A stretch of DNA of 64,000 nucleotides from Novosphingobium sp. NDB2Meth1 (GTDB lineage: Bacteria > Pseudomonadota > Alphaproteobacteria > Sphingomonadales > Sphingomonadaceae). A program made the translations under genes and the position numbers. The stretch spans positions 1 through 64,000 of the forward strand of contig NZ_FPEH01000012.1 in NCBI RefSeq assembly GCF_900117425.1, in the 5' to 3' direction. Below, in pieces: positions 38,822-47,844 of the stretch (the stretch's first letter is position 1; every line of letters starts with the position of its first letter). The notes under the pieces were generated by a model. It searched no databases. It was not told where the DNA came from and worked only from the letters and a program-made list of their open reading frames with translations.

Positions 38822-39865
38822 TTAGCCAGCGGCCTCCGGTGAAACAAGCGCGGGCTGGGAACTCGGGCGCAGCATGCGGCGGGCAGCAAGGCGGGCGAGC
38901 GCTGGCCAGTGACCTACGGCGGCGGGGCGGTAGAACTGCAGGGCGTAGCGGGGGCGCTGCACCTCCATCCAGTCGCGCTTGTAGGGATCGTTGCCTGTGC
39001 CGAAATCGACGGTGTGCACGTGGTCCTCGTCGATCACGTGGCGAAACAGTGCGGCGGTGAGCAGGGTGCCGGGCGAATGGGCGCGGTGGGCCTCGTCGTG
39101 GGCGAGCTTGTGGATCCACGCGGTGCCGCCCTCGACCGTCCAGAACTGGGCGGCAACGGGCTGACCTTCGATTTCGGCGATCCCCATGCGCAGCGCGCCT
39201 GCCGCCGCTTCGGCCTGAGCGAAGGCGCACAGGAAGGCGGGGTTTCCTTCCTCTGGCTTCCAGCTCCTGGCGTAGATCGCTTCATAGGCGGCCCAGTCGG
39301 CGTCGATGAACGTGGTTTCGATGCGCAGGGTGACTTTGCCGCGTGCGGTCTTGCGGCGGACGGTTTCGCGCAGCGCGCCGGGGCGGGCGGACCAGTATTG
39401 GGCGAAGTTGCGGCCTTTGAGTTCGAGGATGTGGTTGGTGTCGCAGGGTTCGGCGACGCCGATCCAGCAGGCGGTGCGGAAGGCGGCGGCGAGGGTCAGC
39501 GCTTCGGCTTCGGGCATCGGTGCGAGGCGGGCGGCGCCTGCCGGTGCAAGGCTGCGGGCCAGGGCGGCGAAGAGTTCCGGTGCGCGCTGCGGAGCGTTTG
39601 TGAGCGGGCGGACGAAGAAGCTGTACCACGTGCCGAGGGGGCCAGTGCCGTCGGGGTTCTTCTGAAAGGGAAGGACCGCAAGCGCATCACCATCGCGGGC
39701 GACGGCGATTTTGCAGGTATCTGCGAGAAGGCAATGCTCTGCCAGCAGGGAAAGCCAGTCCAGCCGATCGAACGGCGCGCTCGTGGGCGAGCGGCCGAGC
39801 AGCGCGGCGAGCGCCGGGTCGGCTTGCGCTTCCCGCAAATCAGCGTGATAGACCGTCACACCCAA
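38822..39865 (-). CDS. BioF2-like/GNAT-type acyltransferase of the exosortase A locus
   Basis: A 347-residue protein with tandem GNAT-like folds of the BioF2/FemAB class. Typical parts are PFDRLDWLSLLAEHCLL at the N-terminus, LPFQKNPDG...WYSFFVRPL, ARSWKPEEGNPAFLCAF, and the C-terminal VAAQFWTVEGGTAWIHKLAHDE with VHTVDFGTGNDPYKRDWM. Such enzymes transfer acyl or aminoacyl groups to sugars, peptides or carrier-bound substrates. A TTG start with AAGGA at 7 bases fits best. It is first in the leftward unit and divergent from the acyl-CoA ligase gene, with only 35 bases between. Confidence 0.82.
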   Translation of the reverse strand: MGVTVYHADLREAQADPALAALLGRSPTSAPFDRLDWLSLLAEHCLLADTCKIAVARDGDALAVLPFQKNPDGTGPLGTWYSFFVRPLTNAPQRAPELFAALARSLAPAGAARLAPMPEAEALTLAAAFRTACWIGVAEPCDTNHILELKGRNFAQYWSARPGALRETVRRKTARGKVTLRIETTFIDADWAAYEAIYARSWKPEEGNPAFLCAFAQAEAAAGALRMGIAEIEGQPVAAQFWTVEGGTAWIHKLAHDEAHRAHSPGTLLTAALFRHVIDEDHVHTVDFGTGNDPYKRDWMEVQRPRYALQFYRPAAVGHWPALARLAARRMLRPSSQPALVSPEAAG

Positions 39866-39900
39866 GTCTTTGTCCTTGCCCTTGCACCCGAGAGAGCCGC

Positions 39901-41436
39901 GTGCCCGCAGCGCCCGATCCGACCGTCTTTCCGCTTGATCACCTCGCGCTGAAGGGGCAGCCGGATGCCCCTGCGCTGGTCTTCAAGACGCATCTGCTTA
40001 GCTACGAGGCGTTAAATCGGCGTTTAGGACAATTGGCGGCATGGCTTGCGGTGAAGGTGCCGGAGCCGGGCGCGCGGGTGGCGACATGGCTGCCGAAAAG
40101 CGAGCTGGCCTGCCTGATGCCGCTGGCGGCGGTGCGGGCGGGGCTGGTGCATGTGCCGGTGAACCCGCTGCTGAAGCGCGCGCAAGTCGCGCATATCCTG
40201 AGCGATAGCGGGGCACGACTGCTGATCTCGAATGCCGGGCGGCTGTCGACACTGGAAGAGGGCGATCTCGCTCAAGCGGTTTCGCGTGAGGAAGGGGCGG
40301 TTTGGGCCGAGGCGGAGCGCCTCGAGCCGTTGGGTCCTTCCAACGCTGCATCCGATGATCTGGCGGCGATTCTTTATACCAGCGGTTCGACCGGGCGGCC
40401 CAAGGGCGTGATGCTCAGCCATGCCAACTTGTGGCTCGGCGCCGTGAGCGTGGCGCATTATCTGGGGCTGACGGCGGAGGACCGGACGCTGGCTGTGCTG
40501 CCGCTGGCGTTCGATTATGGTCAGAACCAGCTGCTCTCGACATGGTTTGCCGGTGGCTGCGTGGTGCCGCTCGATTATCTGATGGCGCGCGATGTGGCGA
40601 AGGCGGTGGAGCGGCATGACGTCACCACTTTGGCCGCCGTTCCGCCGCTGTGGGTGCAACTGGTGGAACTCGACTGGCCCGAGGCTGCGGCGCGAAAGCT
40701 CAGGCGGCTGACCAACAGCGGCGGTGCGCTCACCGAGCCGTTGGTGCGGGCGCTGCGTGCACGGTTCCCGGAGGCGCGACTGTTTCCGATGTACGGGCTC
40801 ACCGAGGCGTTTCGTTCGACCTATCTCGACCCGGCGCTGGTCGACGCGCACCCGACCTCGATGGGCAAGGCGATCCCGTTTGCCGAGGTGATGGTCGTGG
40901 CGGACGACGGGCGCGAGGCGGCGGCGGACGAGGAGGGCGAGCTGGTCCATGCCGGGCCGCTGGTGGCGCAAGGCTACTGGCAGGATGCAGCGCGGACGGC
41001 AGAGCGGTTCAAGCCGGCGCCGGTGTTCTCGCGGATGGGCGGCATGGCGGTCTGGTCGGGTGACCGGGTGAGGCGCGATGCGGAAGGGCTGCTGCATTTC
41101 GCCGGACGGCGCGATGCCATGATCAAGACCAGCGGCAACCGCGTCAGCCCGCAGGAAGTGGAAGACGCGGCGATTGCCACCGGGCTGGTGGCGGAGGCGG
41201 TGGCACTGGGCCTGCCCGATCCGGCGCTGGGTCAGGCGATCCATCTGGTGGTGCGCGCGAAGGGTGATGCGGCGGAGGCAGAGGCGGCGCTGCCTGCCGC
41301 TCTGGCGCGTGATCTGCCCGGTTTCATGGTGCCGCGGGTCATCCACTGGCGGGAGGACATGCCGCTGAGCCCGAATGGCAAGCTCGACCGAACCGGTCTT
41401 TACCAGGAATTATCGGCCGCCGTGGCAAAGGGCTGA
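39901..41436 (+). CDS. Acyl-CoA ligase (AMP-forming), exosortase A-associated
   Basis: A 511-residue ANL-superfamily enzyme that adenylates a carboxylate. The P-loop-like motif is AAILYTSGSTGRPKGVMLSHANLW (split here as LYTSGSTGRPKG), with later motifs PMYGLTEAFRSTYL, WSGDRVRRDAEGLLHFAGRRDAMIKTSGNRVSPQEVE and the C-terminal lysine in LSPNGKLDRTGL. A GTG start with GAGAG at 6 bases is used. It is the first gene of the rightward unit and lies 2 bases before the decarboxylase gene. It probably loads the locus ACP or CoA. Confidence 0.9.
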   Translation: MPAAPDPTVFPLDHLALKGQPDAPALVFKTHLLSYEALNRRLGQLAAWLAVKVPEPGARVATWLPKSELACLMPLAAVRAGLVHVPVNPLLKRAQVAHILSDSGARLLISNAGRLSTLEEGDLAQAVSREEGAVWAEAERLEPLGPSNAASDDLAAILYTSGSTGRPKGVMLSHANLWLGAVSVAHYLGLTAEDRTLAVLPLAFDYGQNQLLSTWFAGGCVVPLDYLMARDVAKAVERHDVTTLAAVPPLWVQLVELDWPEAAARKLRRLTNSGGALTEPLVRALRARFPEARLFPMYGLTEAFRSTYLDPALVDAHPTSMGKAIPFAEVMVVADDGREAAADEEGELVHAGPLVAQGYWQDAARTAERFKPAPVFSRMGGMAVWSGDRVRRDAEGLLHFAGRRDAMIKTSGNRVSPQEVEDAAIATGLVAEAVALGLPDPALGQAIHLVVRAKGDAAEAEAALPAALARDLPGFMVPRVIHWREDMPLSPNGKLDRTGLYQELSAAVAKG

Positions 41437-41438
41437 CG

Positions 41439-42674
41439 ATGAAGCCGCTTGGCCCGATTCCCCCCGGATATGCTGCGATCGATGGCGAACTGGCCATCGG
41501 CGGGCGCAAGGCGTCCGAATTGGTGGCCGAGGCGGGTACACCGCTGTTCGTCTATGACGGCGCGCTGATCGAAGCGCGCGTGGCGGCGCTGCGGTCGGCG
41601 CTGCCGCAGCGGCTGGGCCTGCACTATGCGATGAAGGCCAACCCGTTTGCCCCGCTGCTGCGCCATATCGCGGGGCTCGTCGACGGGTTTGACATTGCCT
41701 CGGGCGGCGAACTGCTGATGGCGGAGGCGGCGGGGGTTCAGGCGGAGCGGATCAGCTTTGCCGGGCCGGGCAAGCGGGACGCCGATCTTGAAGCGGCGAT
41801 CAGCCGGGGCGTGACGCTCAACCTCGAATCCGCGCGCGAGGCCGAGCGGGCATTGGTGATCGCGGAGCGCGTGGGACGAGCGCCGAAGCTGGCGATCCGG
41901 GTCAATCCCGATTTCGATCTCAAGGGATCGGGCATGAAGATGGGCGGCGGTGCCAAGCCCTTTGGTGTCGATACAGACGGTGTACCGGCGCTGGCCCGCA
42001 CAATCATCGCGTCCGGTGCCGAGTGGCGCGGCTTCCACATCTATGCCGGCAGCCAGACGCTGGACGCCGCCGCGATTGTCGAGATGCAGGCGGCTACCTT
42101 GACGCTGGCGGCGCGCCTTGCGGAGGAGAGCGGGGCGGTGCTTCCGGTCTGCAATCTCGGCGGCGGCTTTGGTATTCCCTACTTTCCCGGCGATCTGCCG
42201 CTCGATCTCGCGGCAGTGGGAGCTGCGCTCGCAAAGCGGTTCGCGGCACTCCCCGAAGTGTTGCAGGAGACGGCGTTCTGCATTGAACTCGGCCGCTATC
42301 TCGTTGGCGAAGCTGGTGTATATCTCACCCGGATCATCGACCGGAAGGAGAGCCACGGCGAGGTGTTCCTCGTCACCGACGGCGGGCTGCACCACCAGCT
42401 CGCGGCGAGCGGCAACTTCGGGACCGTGGTGCGGCGCAACTATCCCAGTGCCATCGCGACCAGATTCGGCGCGTCGGTGGAAGAAGAAGCCAGCGTCGTC
42501 GGCTGCTTGTGCACCCCGCTTGACCGGCTGGCCGACAAGGGGGGCTTTCCGCGTGCCGAGGAAGGCGATCTGGTCGCGGTGTTCTGCGCCGGTGCCTATG
42601 GGGCCAGCGCAAGTCCGGTGCACTTTCTCGGGCATGGTCCGGCGGCTGAACGGCTGGTTAACGCAAGGTCCTGA
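41439..42674 (+). CDS. PLP-dependent decarboxylase, exosortase A-associated
   Basis: A 411-residue alanine-racemase-fold decarboxylase of the diaminopimelate/ornithine decarboxylase type. The PLP lysine is K66 in HYAMKANPF, the phosphate-binding glycine run is NLGGGFGIPYF, and the C-terminal substrate part is VVGCLCTPLDRLAD with FCAGAYGASAS. Exosortase-associated members form their own clade; the amino-acid substrate is unknown. Located between the acyl-CoA ligase and the 200-base leader of the export genes, it would supply an amine or decarboxylated amino acid to the ACP-centred modification route. Confidence 0.9.
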   Translation: MKPLGPIPPGYAAIDGELAIGGRKASELVAEAGTPLFVYDGALIEARVAALRSALPQRLGLHYAMKANPFAPLLRHIAGLVDGFDIASGGELLMAEAAGVQAERISFAGPGKRDADLEAAISRGVTLNLESAREAERALVIAERVGRAPKLAIRVNPDFDLKGSGMKMGGGAKPFGVDTDGVPALARTIIASGAEWRGFHIYAGSQTLDAAAIVEMQAATLTLAARLAEESGAVLPVCNLGGGFGIPYFPGDLPLDLAAVGAALAKRFAALPEVLQETAFCIELGRYLVGEAGVYLTRIIDRKESHGEVFLVTDGGLHHQLAASGNFGTVVRRNYPSAIATRFGASVEEEASVVGCLCTPLDRLADKGGFPRAEEGDLVAVFCAGAYGASASPVHFLGHGPAAERLVNARS

Positions 42675-42705
42675 TTTTTAGGTATTAACGATTAGCCGGA
42701 GCGCC

Positions 42706-42720
42706 GTCCCGTTACGGGAC
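42706..42720. promoter_or_regulatory. Palindrome GTCCCG-TTA-CGGGAC, copy 1
   Basis: Six-base arms around TTA (seven with the T/A neighbours). The identical arms recur at 42823-42837, with centres 117 bases apart, in the leader of the exopolysaccharide export gene. Flanking CGCC and GGCG allow an even longer stem at RNA level. It is a candidate operator half or terminator of the upstream decarboxylase gene. Confidence 0.5.
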
Positions 42721-42730
42721 TTTGGCGGAA

Positions 42731-42760
42731 ATGCGCTTGTGCGGACCCCGCCTTGCGCAT
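42731..42760 (+). promoter_or_regulatory. Compound hairpin in the export-operon leader
   Basis: ATGCGC (42731-42736) pairs with GCGCAT (42755-42760), and inside it GCGG (42741-42744) pairs with CCGC (42748-42751). It lies between the two GTCCCG palindromes, and a T-run occurs at about 42784-42788. It could be an RNA control element or a weak terminator. Confidence 0.35.
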
Positions 42761-42822
42761 CAGGACTAACGGTATCTTCACCCTTTTTGGCGATAGCCGG
42801 GAAGTCATGGGAGGTCCCCATG

Positions 42823-42837
42823 GTCCCGCCACGGGAC
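42823..42837. promoter_or_regulatory. Palindrome GTCCCG-CCA-CGGGAC, copy 2
   Basis: Same arms as at 42706-42720 with a different three-base centre, which is the signature expected of a dimeric DNA-binding protein site. It lies 40 bases before the start of the export lipoprotein gene. A further half-like sequence, ATGGGAC, follows at 42840-42846. Confidence 0.5.
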
Positions 42838-42876
42838 GAATGGGACAGCCTGCCCGGTGCGCGCAAAGGACGTTCG

Positions 42877-43524
42877 ATGCCCAAAACTACGCGTTTCACC
42901 CGCTTGCTGGCATCAGCGGTTACGCTGAGCCTGCTGCTCGGCGGCTGCGCGGGCGGCGGTGGCAGCGCGCAATTGCCGCCGGCCTCGTTCGTGGCGCTGC
43001 AGGAAGGGCCGGGCGAGGAATACGTGATCGGGCCGCTGGACGACCTCACTATATTCGTCTGGCGCAATCCCGAACTCGGCGCCTCGGTGCAGGTGCGGCC
43101 GGACGGGCGCATCACCACGCCGTTGATCACCGACATGCCGGCGGTGGGCAAGACGCCCTCGATGCTGGCGGAAGACATCAAGCTCCAGCTTTCGCAGTAC
43201 ATTCAGGAGCCGATTGTCTCGGTCATCGTCAACAAGTTTTCGGGCACGTTCAGCCAGCAGGTGCGCATCGTCGGCGCCACCGGCAAGCCGGCCTCGATCC
43301 CCTACCGCGCCAACATGACCCTGCTCGATGCGATGATCGCGGTGGGTGGCCTGTCCGAGTACGCGGCGGGCAACAAGGCGCGGCTGGTGCGCTTCGACAA
43401 ACAGACCGGCCAGCAGAGGGAATACGGCGTGCGGATCGGCGATCTGCTGCGCAAGGGCGATACGCGCGCGAATGTCATGCTGATGCCGGGGGATGTGATC
43501 ATCATTCCCGAAAGCACGTTCTGA
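42877..43524 (+). CDS. XrtA-system polysaccharide export lipoprotein (Wza/EpsD-like)
   Basis: A 215-residue outer-membrane-associated lipoprotein that forms or joins the polysaccharide export channel. The signal peptide ends in a lipobox LLGGC, with the lipidated cysteine near residue 24. The polysaccharide export domain begins EYVIGPLDDLTIFVWRNPELGASVQVRPDGRITTPLI, followed by an SLBB-like part VRIVGATGKPASIPYRANMTLLDAMIAVGGLSEYA. AAAGGA lies 6 bases before the start. It heads the polymer assembly block; the next gene begins 13 bases on. Confidence 0.92.
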   Translation: MPKTTRFTRLLASAVTLSLLLGGCAGGGGSAQLPPASFVALQEGPGEEYVIGPLDDLTIFVWRNPELGASVQVRPDGRITTPLITDMPAVGKTPSMLAEDIKLQLSQYIQEPIVSVIVNKFSGTFSQQVRIVGATGKPASIPYRANMTLLDAMIAVGGLSEYAAGNKARLVRFDKQTGQQREYGVRIGDLLRKGDTRANVMLMPGDVIIIPESTF

Positions 43525-43537
43525 GGATGCTGACCGC

Positions 43538-45055
43538 ATGACGAGCATCTACGAAGAAGTGCGCATCGCGCTCTACGGCATCTGGCACCGGCGTTGGCTT
43601 GCGCTGGGCGCGGCCTGGCTGGTGTGCCTGCTCGGCTGGCTGATCGTGGCCACCGTGCCCAATACCTACGAGTCGAAGGCACGCATCTTCGTCCAGATCG
43701 ACGACGTGCTTTCGGACCAGATCGGCATCGGCGGCGATCGCAAGCGCGATATCGAGCGCGTACGCCAGACGCTGACGAGCTCGGTCAACCTCTCCAAGGT
43801 CGTCCGTGCGACGCGGCTGGGCGACAAGGTGACCTCCGACAAGGAGATGGAAACAGCTGTCGCGGCGCTGGGCAAGAACATCAAGGTGGTGAGCCAGCAG
43901 GACAACCTGTTCGAGATCACCGCCTATTCCGGCAGCAAGGCCTATTCGGATGTCCAGAACGCCAAGCTGGCGCAGGACATCGTGCAGAAGATGATCGACA
44001 TCTTCCGCGAGGAGAACCTTGCCGGCGGTCGCGGCGAGATGAGCGACACGCTGGCCTTCATGGACCAGCAACTGGCTGACCGGCAGAAGGACCTCGAAGC
44101 CGCCGAGCAGAAGCGTCAGGCCTTCGAGGCCAAGAACGCCGAGATGATGCCGGGCAACGGCTCGCTTTCGAGCAAGATCGAAGGTGCGCGCGCCGAGCTG
44201 CGCGGCGTCGAGTCGGATCTGCTGGCCGCCCAGAGCGCGCTTGCATCGGTGCGCGGGCAGCTTTCGGGCACACCGCCGACGATCATGATGCCGGGCGTGA
44301 GCGGCGGCGCCAAGGGATCACTCGCGCAGGCACAGGCCGATCTCAGTGCGATGCGCGCGCGCGGCCTGACCGATAGCCATCCCGATGTGATCGCGCTCAA
44401 GGCGCAAGTCGCGGCGCTCCAGCGCGCTTCGGCGGGCGAGGCCGGCCCAGGCGGCATGCCCAACCCGGCCTATTCCTCGCTGCAATCGATCAAGGCTGAC
44501 CGCGAAGCGAGCATCGTGGCGCTGCAATCGCGCCGGGCCTCGCTTTCGCAGGAATTGGCTCAGCTGACCGGCCGCCAGTTCAGCGAACCCGGCCTTGCCG
44601 CCGAAGCAGCACGCATCAACCGCGACTACGACGTGCTCAAGGAGCAGTATGACAAGTTGCTGCGCGACCGCGAGCAGCTGCGCCTGCGCGGTCAAGTCGA
44701 GACCGAGCGCAACGCGGTCAAGTTCGAGGTGATCGATCCGCCGACGACCCCGCGCAAGCCTTCCGCGCCGGACCGGCCGATGCTGCTGTTCATCGTCCTC
44801 ATCGTCGGCATCGCGGCCGGCTGCGGCAGCGCCTTCGGCATCGGCCAGCTGCGCTCGACGTATTCGACGACAGGGCAGCTCGAACGCGCGACGGGGATGC
44901 AGGTGGTCGGCTCGGTGACGCTGACGCTCAGCCGCCGCGCGCGGGCGCAATACTGGCGGCAGCTCAAATGGTTTGCCGGCGGGGTCGCCAGCCTCGCCTT
45001 CGTGCTCGTCGTGCTGCTGGCGGTCGAGTTCATGAAACGCGGCATGGTCGCCTGA
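43538..45055 (+). CDS. XrtA-system chain-length determinant (Wzz/GNVR family)
   Basis: A 505-residue inner-membrane polysaccharide co-polymerase. An N-terminal membrane helix is at about residues 20-40 (LGAAWLVCLLGWLIVATV), then a Wzz domain (YESKARIFVQIDDVL). A long coiled-coil region (DRQKDLEAAEQKRQAFEAKN and later DYDVLKEQYDKLLRDREQLRLRG) follows, with a GNVR-type close IDPPTTPRKPSAPDRP before the second helix. A third hydrophobic segment lies at the C-terminus. It works with the tyrosine autokinase encoded next to set polymer length. Confidence 0.92.
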   Translation: MTSIYEEVRIALYGIWHRRWLALGAAWLVCLLGWLIVATVPNTYESKARIFVQIDDVLSDQIGIGGDRKRDIERVRQTLTSSVNLSKVVRATRLGDKVTSDKEMETAVAALGKNIKVVSQQDNLFEITAYSGSKAYSDVQNAKLAQDIVQKMIDIFREENLAGGRGEMSDTLAFMDQQLADRQKDLEAAEQKRQAFEAKNAEMMPGNGSLSSKIEGARAELRGVESDLLAAQSALASVRGQLSGTPPTIMMPGVSGGAKGSLAQAQADLSAMRARGLTDSHPDVIALKAQVAALQRASAGEAGPGGMPNPAYSSLQSIKADREASIVALQSRRASLSQELAQLTGRQFSEPGLAAEAARINRDYDVLKEQYDKLLRDREQLRLRGQVETERNAVKFEVIDPPTTPRKPSAPDRPMLLFIVLIVGIAAGCGSAFGIGQLRSTYSTTGQLERATGMQVVGSVTLTLSRRARAQYWRQLKWFAGGVASLAFVLVVLLAVEFMKRGMVA

Positions 45056-45071
45056 AGGAACGGATGAGATC

Positions 45072-46064
45072 ATGACCGAACAGAGCAAGATCCCGGTTCC
45101 CAAGGACACGACCGAAGCGCGCTCGCTGATCGAGCGGGCGGCGGGGACGTTCGACCTGCGTGCTTTCCAGGCGCCGATTGCCCCCAGGCTGCCCGACCCG
45201 CGCGAGCCGGCTCCGGCAAGCGCGGATGCGGGCGAACCGGCACAGCCTGTCCAGCGTGTCGCGCCGCCTGCGCGTCAGGCACCGCCACCGCCCGCTTTTG
45301 ATGGCATTCCGGCGCGGCAGACTTTCCGCGGCGCCTTCCATCCGATCGACCGCAAACACCTGCGCGAGCAGTGCCTGATCGAGCCCGAGGGGCCGGTGAC
45401 CGGGCTGCTCGAGGAATTCCGTATCGTGAAGCGCCAGCTGCTGATGACAGCGGCAGAATCGCGCGCTGGGCGGGGCGCGCCGCATGGCGAGCGCATCCTC
45501 GTGTGCTCGTCGCATCCGGGCGAGGGCAAGACGTTCTGTGCGGTCAATCTCGCGCTGTCGATGGCGGCGGAGAAGGACACCGAAGTTCTCCTCGTCGATG
45601 CCGATTTCGCCAAGCCCAGCGTGCTTTCGGCGCTCGGACTGCCGGGCGGACGCGGGCTGATGGACGCGCTGGCCGATCCGGACATCGCCGTCGAGGACTG
45701 CATCATCGGCACCGACATTGCCGGGCTCTTCGTGCTGCCCGCAGGCAATTCGACCGGGCATGATACCGAGCATCTGGCTTCGTCGTACACCGCAGAAGTG
45801 CTGGCGCGGCTTACGGCGCAGGCGCCCAATCGCATTGTCATCTTCGACAGCCCGCCGGTGCTTGCCGCTTCCCCGGCGTCGGAGCTCGCGCACCATGTCG
45901 GCCAGGCGCTGATGGTCGTGCGGGCGGACCAGACCGGCGAGGCCGCGCTGCGCGACGCAGTCAGCATCCTCTCGGGCTGCGAGGACATCAAGCTACTGCT
46001 CAACTGCACCCGCTTCTCGCCCACCGGCCGCCGTTTCGGCACCTATTACGGGTACAAGGAATGA
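45072..46064 (+). CDS. XrtA-associated tyrosine autokinase
   Basis: A 330-residue cytosolic BY-kinase. A Pro/Ala-rich N-terminal linker (about 1-105) precedes the kinase domain, which has Walker A SSHPGEGKTF (K153), Walker A' in VLLVDADFAKPS and Walker B VIFDSPPVLA. The C-terminus FGTYYGYKE is a small tyrosine cluster, the usual autophosphorylation site. It would phosphorylate itself and control the co-polymerase encoded upstream. The next gene overlaps by four bases (ATGA). Confidence 0.93.
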   Translation: MTEQSKIPVPKDTTEARSLIERAAGTFDLRAFQAPIAPRLPDPREPAPASADAGEPAQPVQRVAPPARQAPPPPAFDGIPARQTFRGAFHPIDRKHLREQCLIEPEGPVTGLLEEFRIVKRQLLMTAAESRAGRGAPHGERILVCSSHPGEGKTFCAVNLALSMAAEKDTEVLLVDADFAKPSVLSALGLPGGRGLMDALADPDIAVEDCIIGTDIAGLFVLPAGNSTGHDTEHLASSYTAEVLARLTAQAPNRIVIFDSPPVLAASPASELAHHVGQALMVVRADQTGEAALRDAVSILSGCEDIKLLLNCTRFSPTGRRFGTYYGYKE

Positions 46065-47824
46065 CCATGGCGAGCACAACGACCCATGCATTCGTGGCCA
46101 GTGCGCTCGCGATCACGCTGCTTTCCGGCGCGGCGCAGGCGCAGTCGCTGCCTTATGGCGATCCCGGCGACAGCGAGGCGATCTCGGGTGGGGACGGCGC
46201 GCCTTCGGGCGGCGGTGATACGGGGCGCAGCGGCGGCAAGCAGCGCGGTGGGCGCAGCATGGGTAGCGCGGGCGGCGCCGGTCGCGTGAAGATTCAGCCC
46301 TATATTGAACTCAGTCAGAGCGTACTGGCCCGGCTCAAGCCGGTTAGCGAGACCCTCACTTACACCAGCGTCGCGGTCGGCGTCGATGCCTCGCTGCAGG
46401 GGCGCCGGACCGAAGGCGCAGTCTCGGTGCGCTATGAACGGCGCTTTGCCGAGAGCGGCAATATCGTCAGCAACGACACGATTTCGGGCCTCGCCCGCGT
46501 GCGCCACGATCTGATCCCGCGCCAGTTGACGCTGGAAGCCGGCGGCCTTGCGACGCGCACGCGGTTCGATGAAAGCGGGGCCTCGCGGCTCGGGTCGGTG
46601 CAGACCGGCGACCGGGTGGCGCAGGTCTATTCGCTTTATGCCGGGCCTGCAGTCTCGACCCATGTCGGCGAAGTCGCCGTCAAGGGATCCTACCTCGTCG
46701 GCTATACCAAGGTGAACACGCCGCGCCTGCCGGTAACCGGTCTCGCGCCAGGCCAGCCGCAGCCGCAAGGCGATATCTTCAATCACTCGGTCGCGCAGTC
46801 CGCGCAAGCCTCGGTCGGGGTCGCGCCGCACACGGTGCTGCCGATCGGATTGACCGCGAGCGCAGGGTACAATCAGGAAGACATCGCTAACCTCGACCAG
46901 CGTGTCCGCGAACTGCGGGCCGGCGTGCAGGCGACGCTGCCGATCAACCAGGAACTGGCGCTGATCGGTGATGTGGGCTGGCAGGATGTCAAGGTTTCCT
47001 CGCGCGATGCGGTGCGCGGGCCGGGCGGCATTCCGGTGGTCGGCAGCGATGGCCGCTATGTGACCGACAAGTCAAAGCCGCGCCAAATCGCTTATGACGT
47101 GACCGGGATCACCTGGGATGTGGGCGTGATGTGGCGCCCGAGCCGTCGTACGTCGCTCAGCGCTTTCGTCGGTCGCCGCTATGACAGCATGACCTACTAC
47201 GGCTCGTTCTCGTATACGCCCAATGCGCGCAATGCAGTGCAGGTCGAGGTATTCGATGCGGTCAGCGGGTTCGGCTCCACAGTCGGGAATGCGGTGCGCG
47301 GGCTTCCGACAGATTTCACCGCCAATCGCAATCCGTTCAGCGGCGATATCTCGGGCTGCGCAACGGGCGCGCAAAGCGGGGGCTGCGTCAACGGCGCGCT
47401 CGGGTCTATCGCTTCGGCGGCCTTCCGCACGCGCGGCGTCTCGGCGTCGTACAGCCACAAGGCGGGCAGGCTGCAAATGGGTCTGGGCGCTGGCTATCTG
47501 CGCCGCAAGTTCATCGGCGCGCAGGGCACCGTGCTCGAAGCCGCCAATGGCCGCACCGACCAGACATTCTATGTCAACGGCCAGATTTCCGGGCCGATCG
47601 ACCGCACAACCGCTTTCACTGTCGCCGTCTACGACAGCTGGTACAAGTCCGGCGTCTCGAGCCTCGCCGACGTCAACGCGATCGGCGCCAATGCCGGCAT
47701 CACGCACCAGTTCACGCGCCATCTGGTCGGCAACGTGGCGGCCGGGATCGACTATCTCGACCGCAAGGCCTTTGCCGATGACTTGATCGCGACCGGTCAG
47801 ATCGGCCTGCGCTACAATTTCTGA
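46061..47824 (+). CDS. XrtA-system outer-membrane beta-barrel protein
   Basis: A 587-residue outer-membrane protein with a signal peptide (residues 1-29, ending AAQAQ) and a Gly/Ser-rich linker (about 35-75). Repeated amphipathic strands follow, such as LTYTSVAVGVDASLQGRRTEGAVSVRYERRF-type segments, and the protein ends GLRYNF with the terminal phenylalanine recognised by the BAM machinery. Proteins like this accompany exosortase A loci and may form part of the export pore or an adhesin scaffold; the function is not proven. MAST, two codons later, is an alternative start. Confidence 0.85.
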   Translation: MTMASTTTHAFVASALAITLLSGAAQAQSLPYGDPGDSEAISGGDGAPSGGGDTGRSGGKQRGGRSMGSAGGAGRVKIQPYIELSQSVLARLKPVSETLTYTSVAVGVDASLQGRRTEGAVSVRYERRFAESGNIVSNDTISGLARVRHDLIPRQLTLEAGGLATRTRFDESGASRLGSVQTGDRVAQVYSLYAGPAVSTHVGEVAVKGSYLVGYTKVNTPRLPVTGLAPGQPQPQGDIFNHSVAQSAQASVGVAPHTVLPIGLTASAGYNQEDIANLDQRVRELRAGVQATLPINQELALIGDVGWQDVKVSSRDAVRGPGGIPVVGSDGRYVTDKSKPRQIAYDVTGITWDVGVMWRPSRRTSLSAFVGRRYDSMTYYGSFSYTPNARNAVQVEVFDAVSGFGSTVGNAVRGLPTDFTANRNPFSGDISGCATGAQSGGCVNGALGSIASAAFRTRGVSASYSHKAGRLQMGLGAGYLRRKFIGAQGTVLEAANGRTDQTFYVNGQISGPIDRTTAFTVAVYDSWYKSGVSSLADVNAIGANAGITHQFTRHLVGNVAAGIDYLDRKAFADDLIATGQIGLRYNF

Positions 47825-47844
47825 AGGAAGGGCGTCCCCCACCG

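Noticed and set aside
42738..42757. Sigma-54 promoter (GG-N10-GC at 42743-42756) before the XrtA export genes
   Set aside because: The TTGC half fits but the -24 half reads GCGGAC rather than TGGCAC, and no PrsR-type activator gene is in the window.
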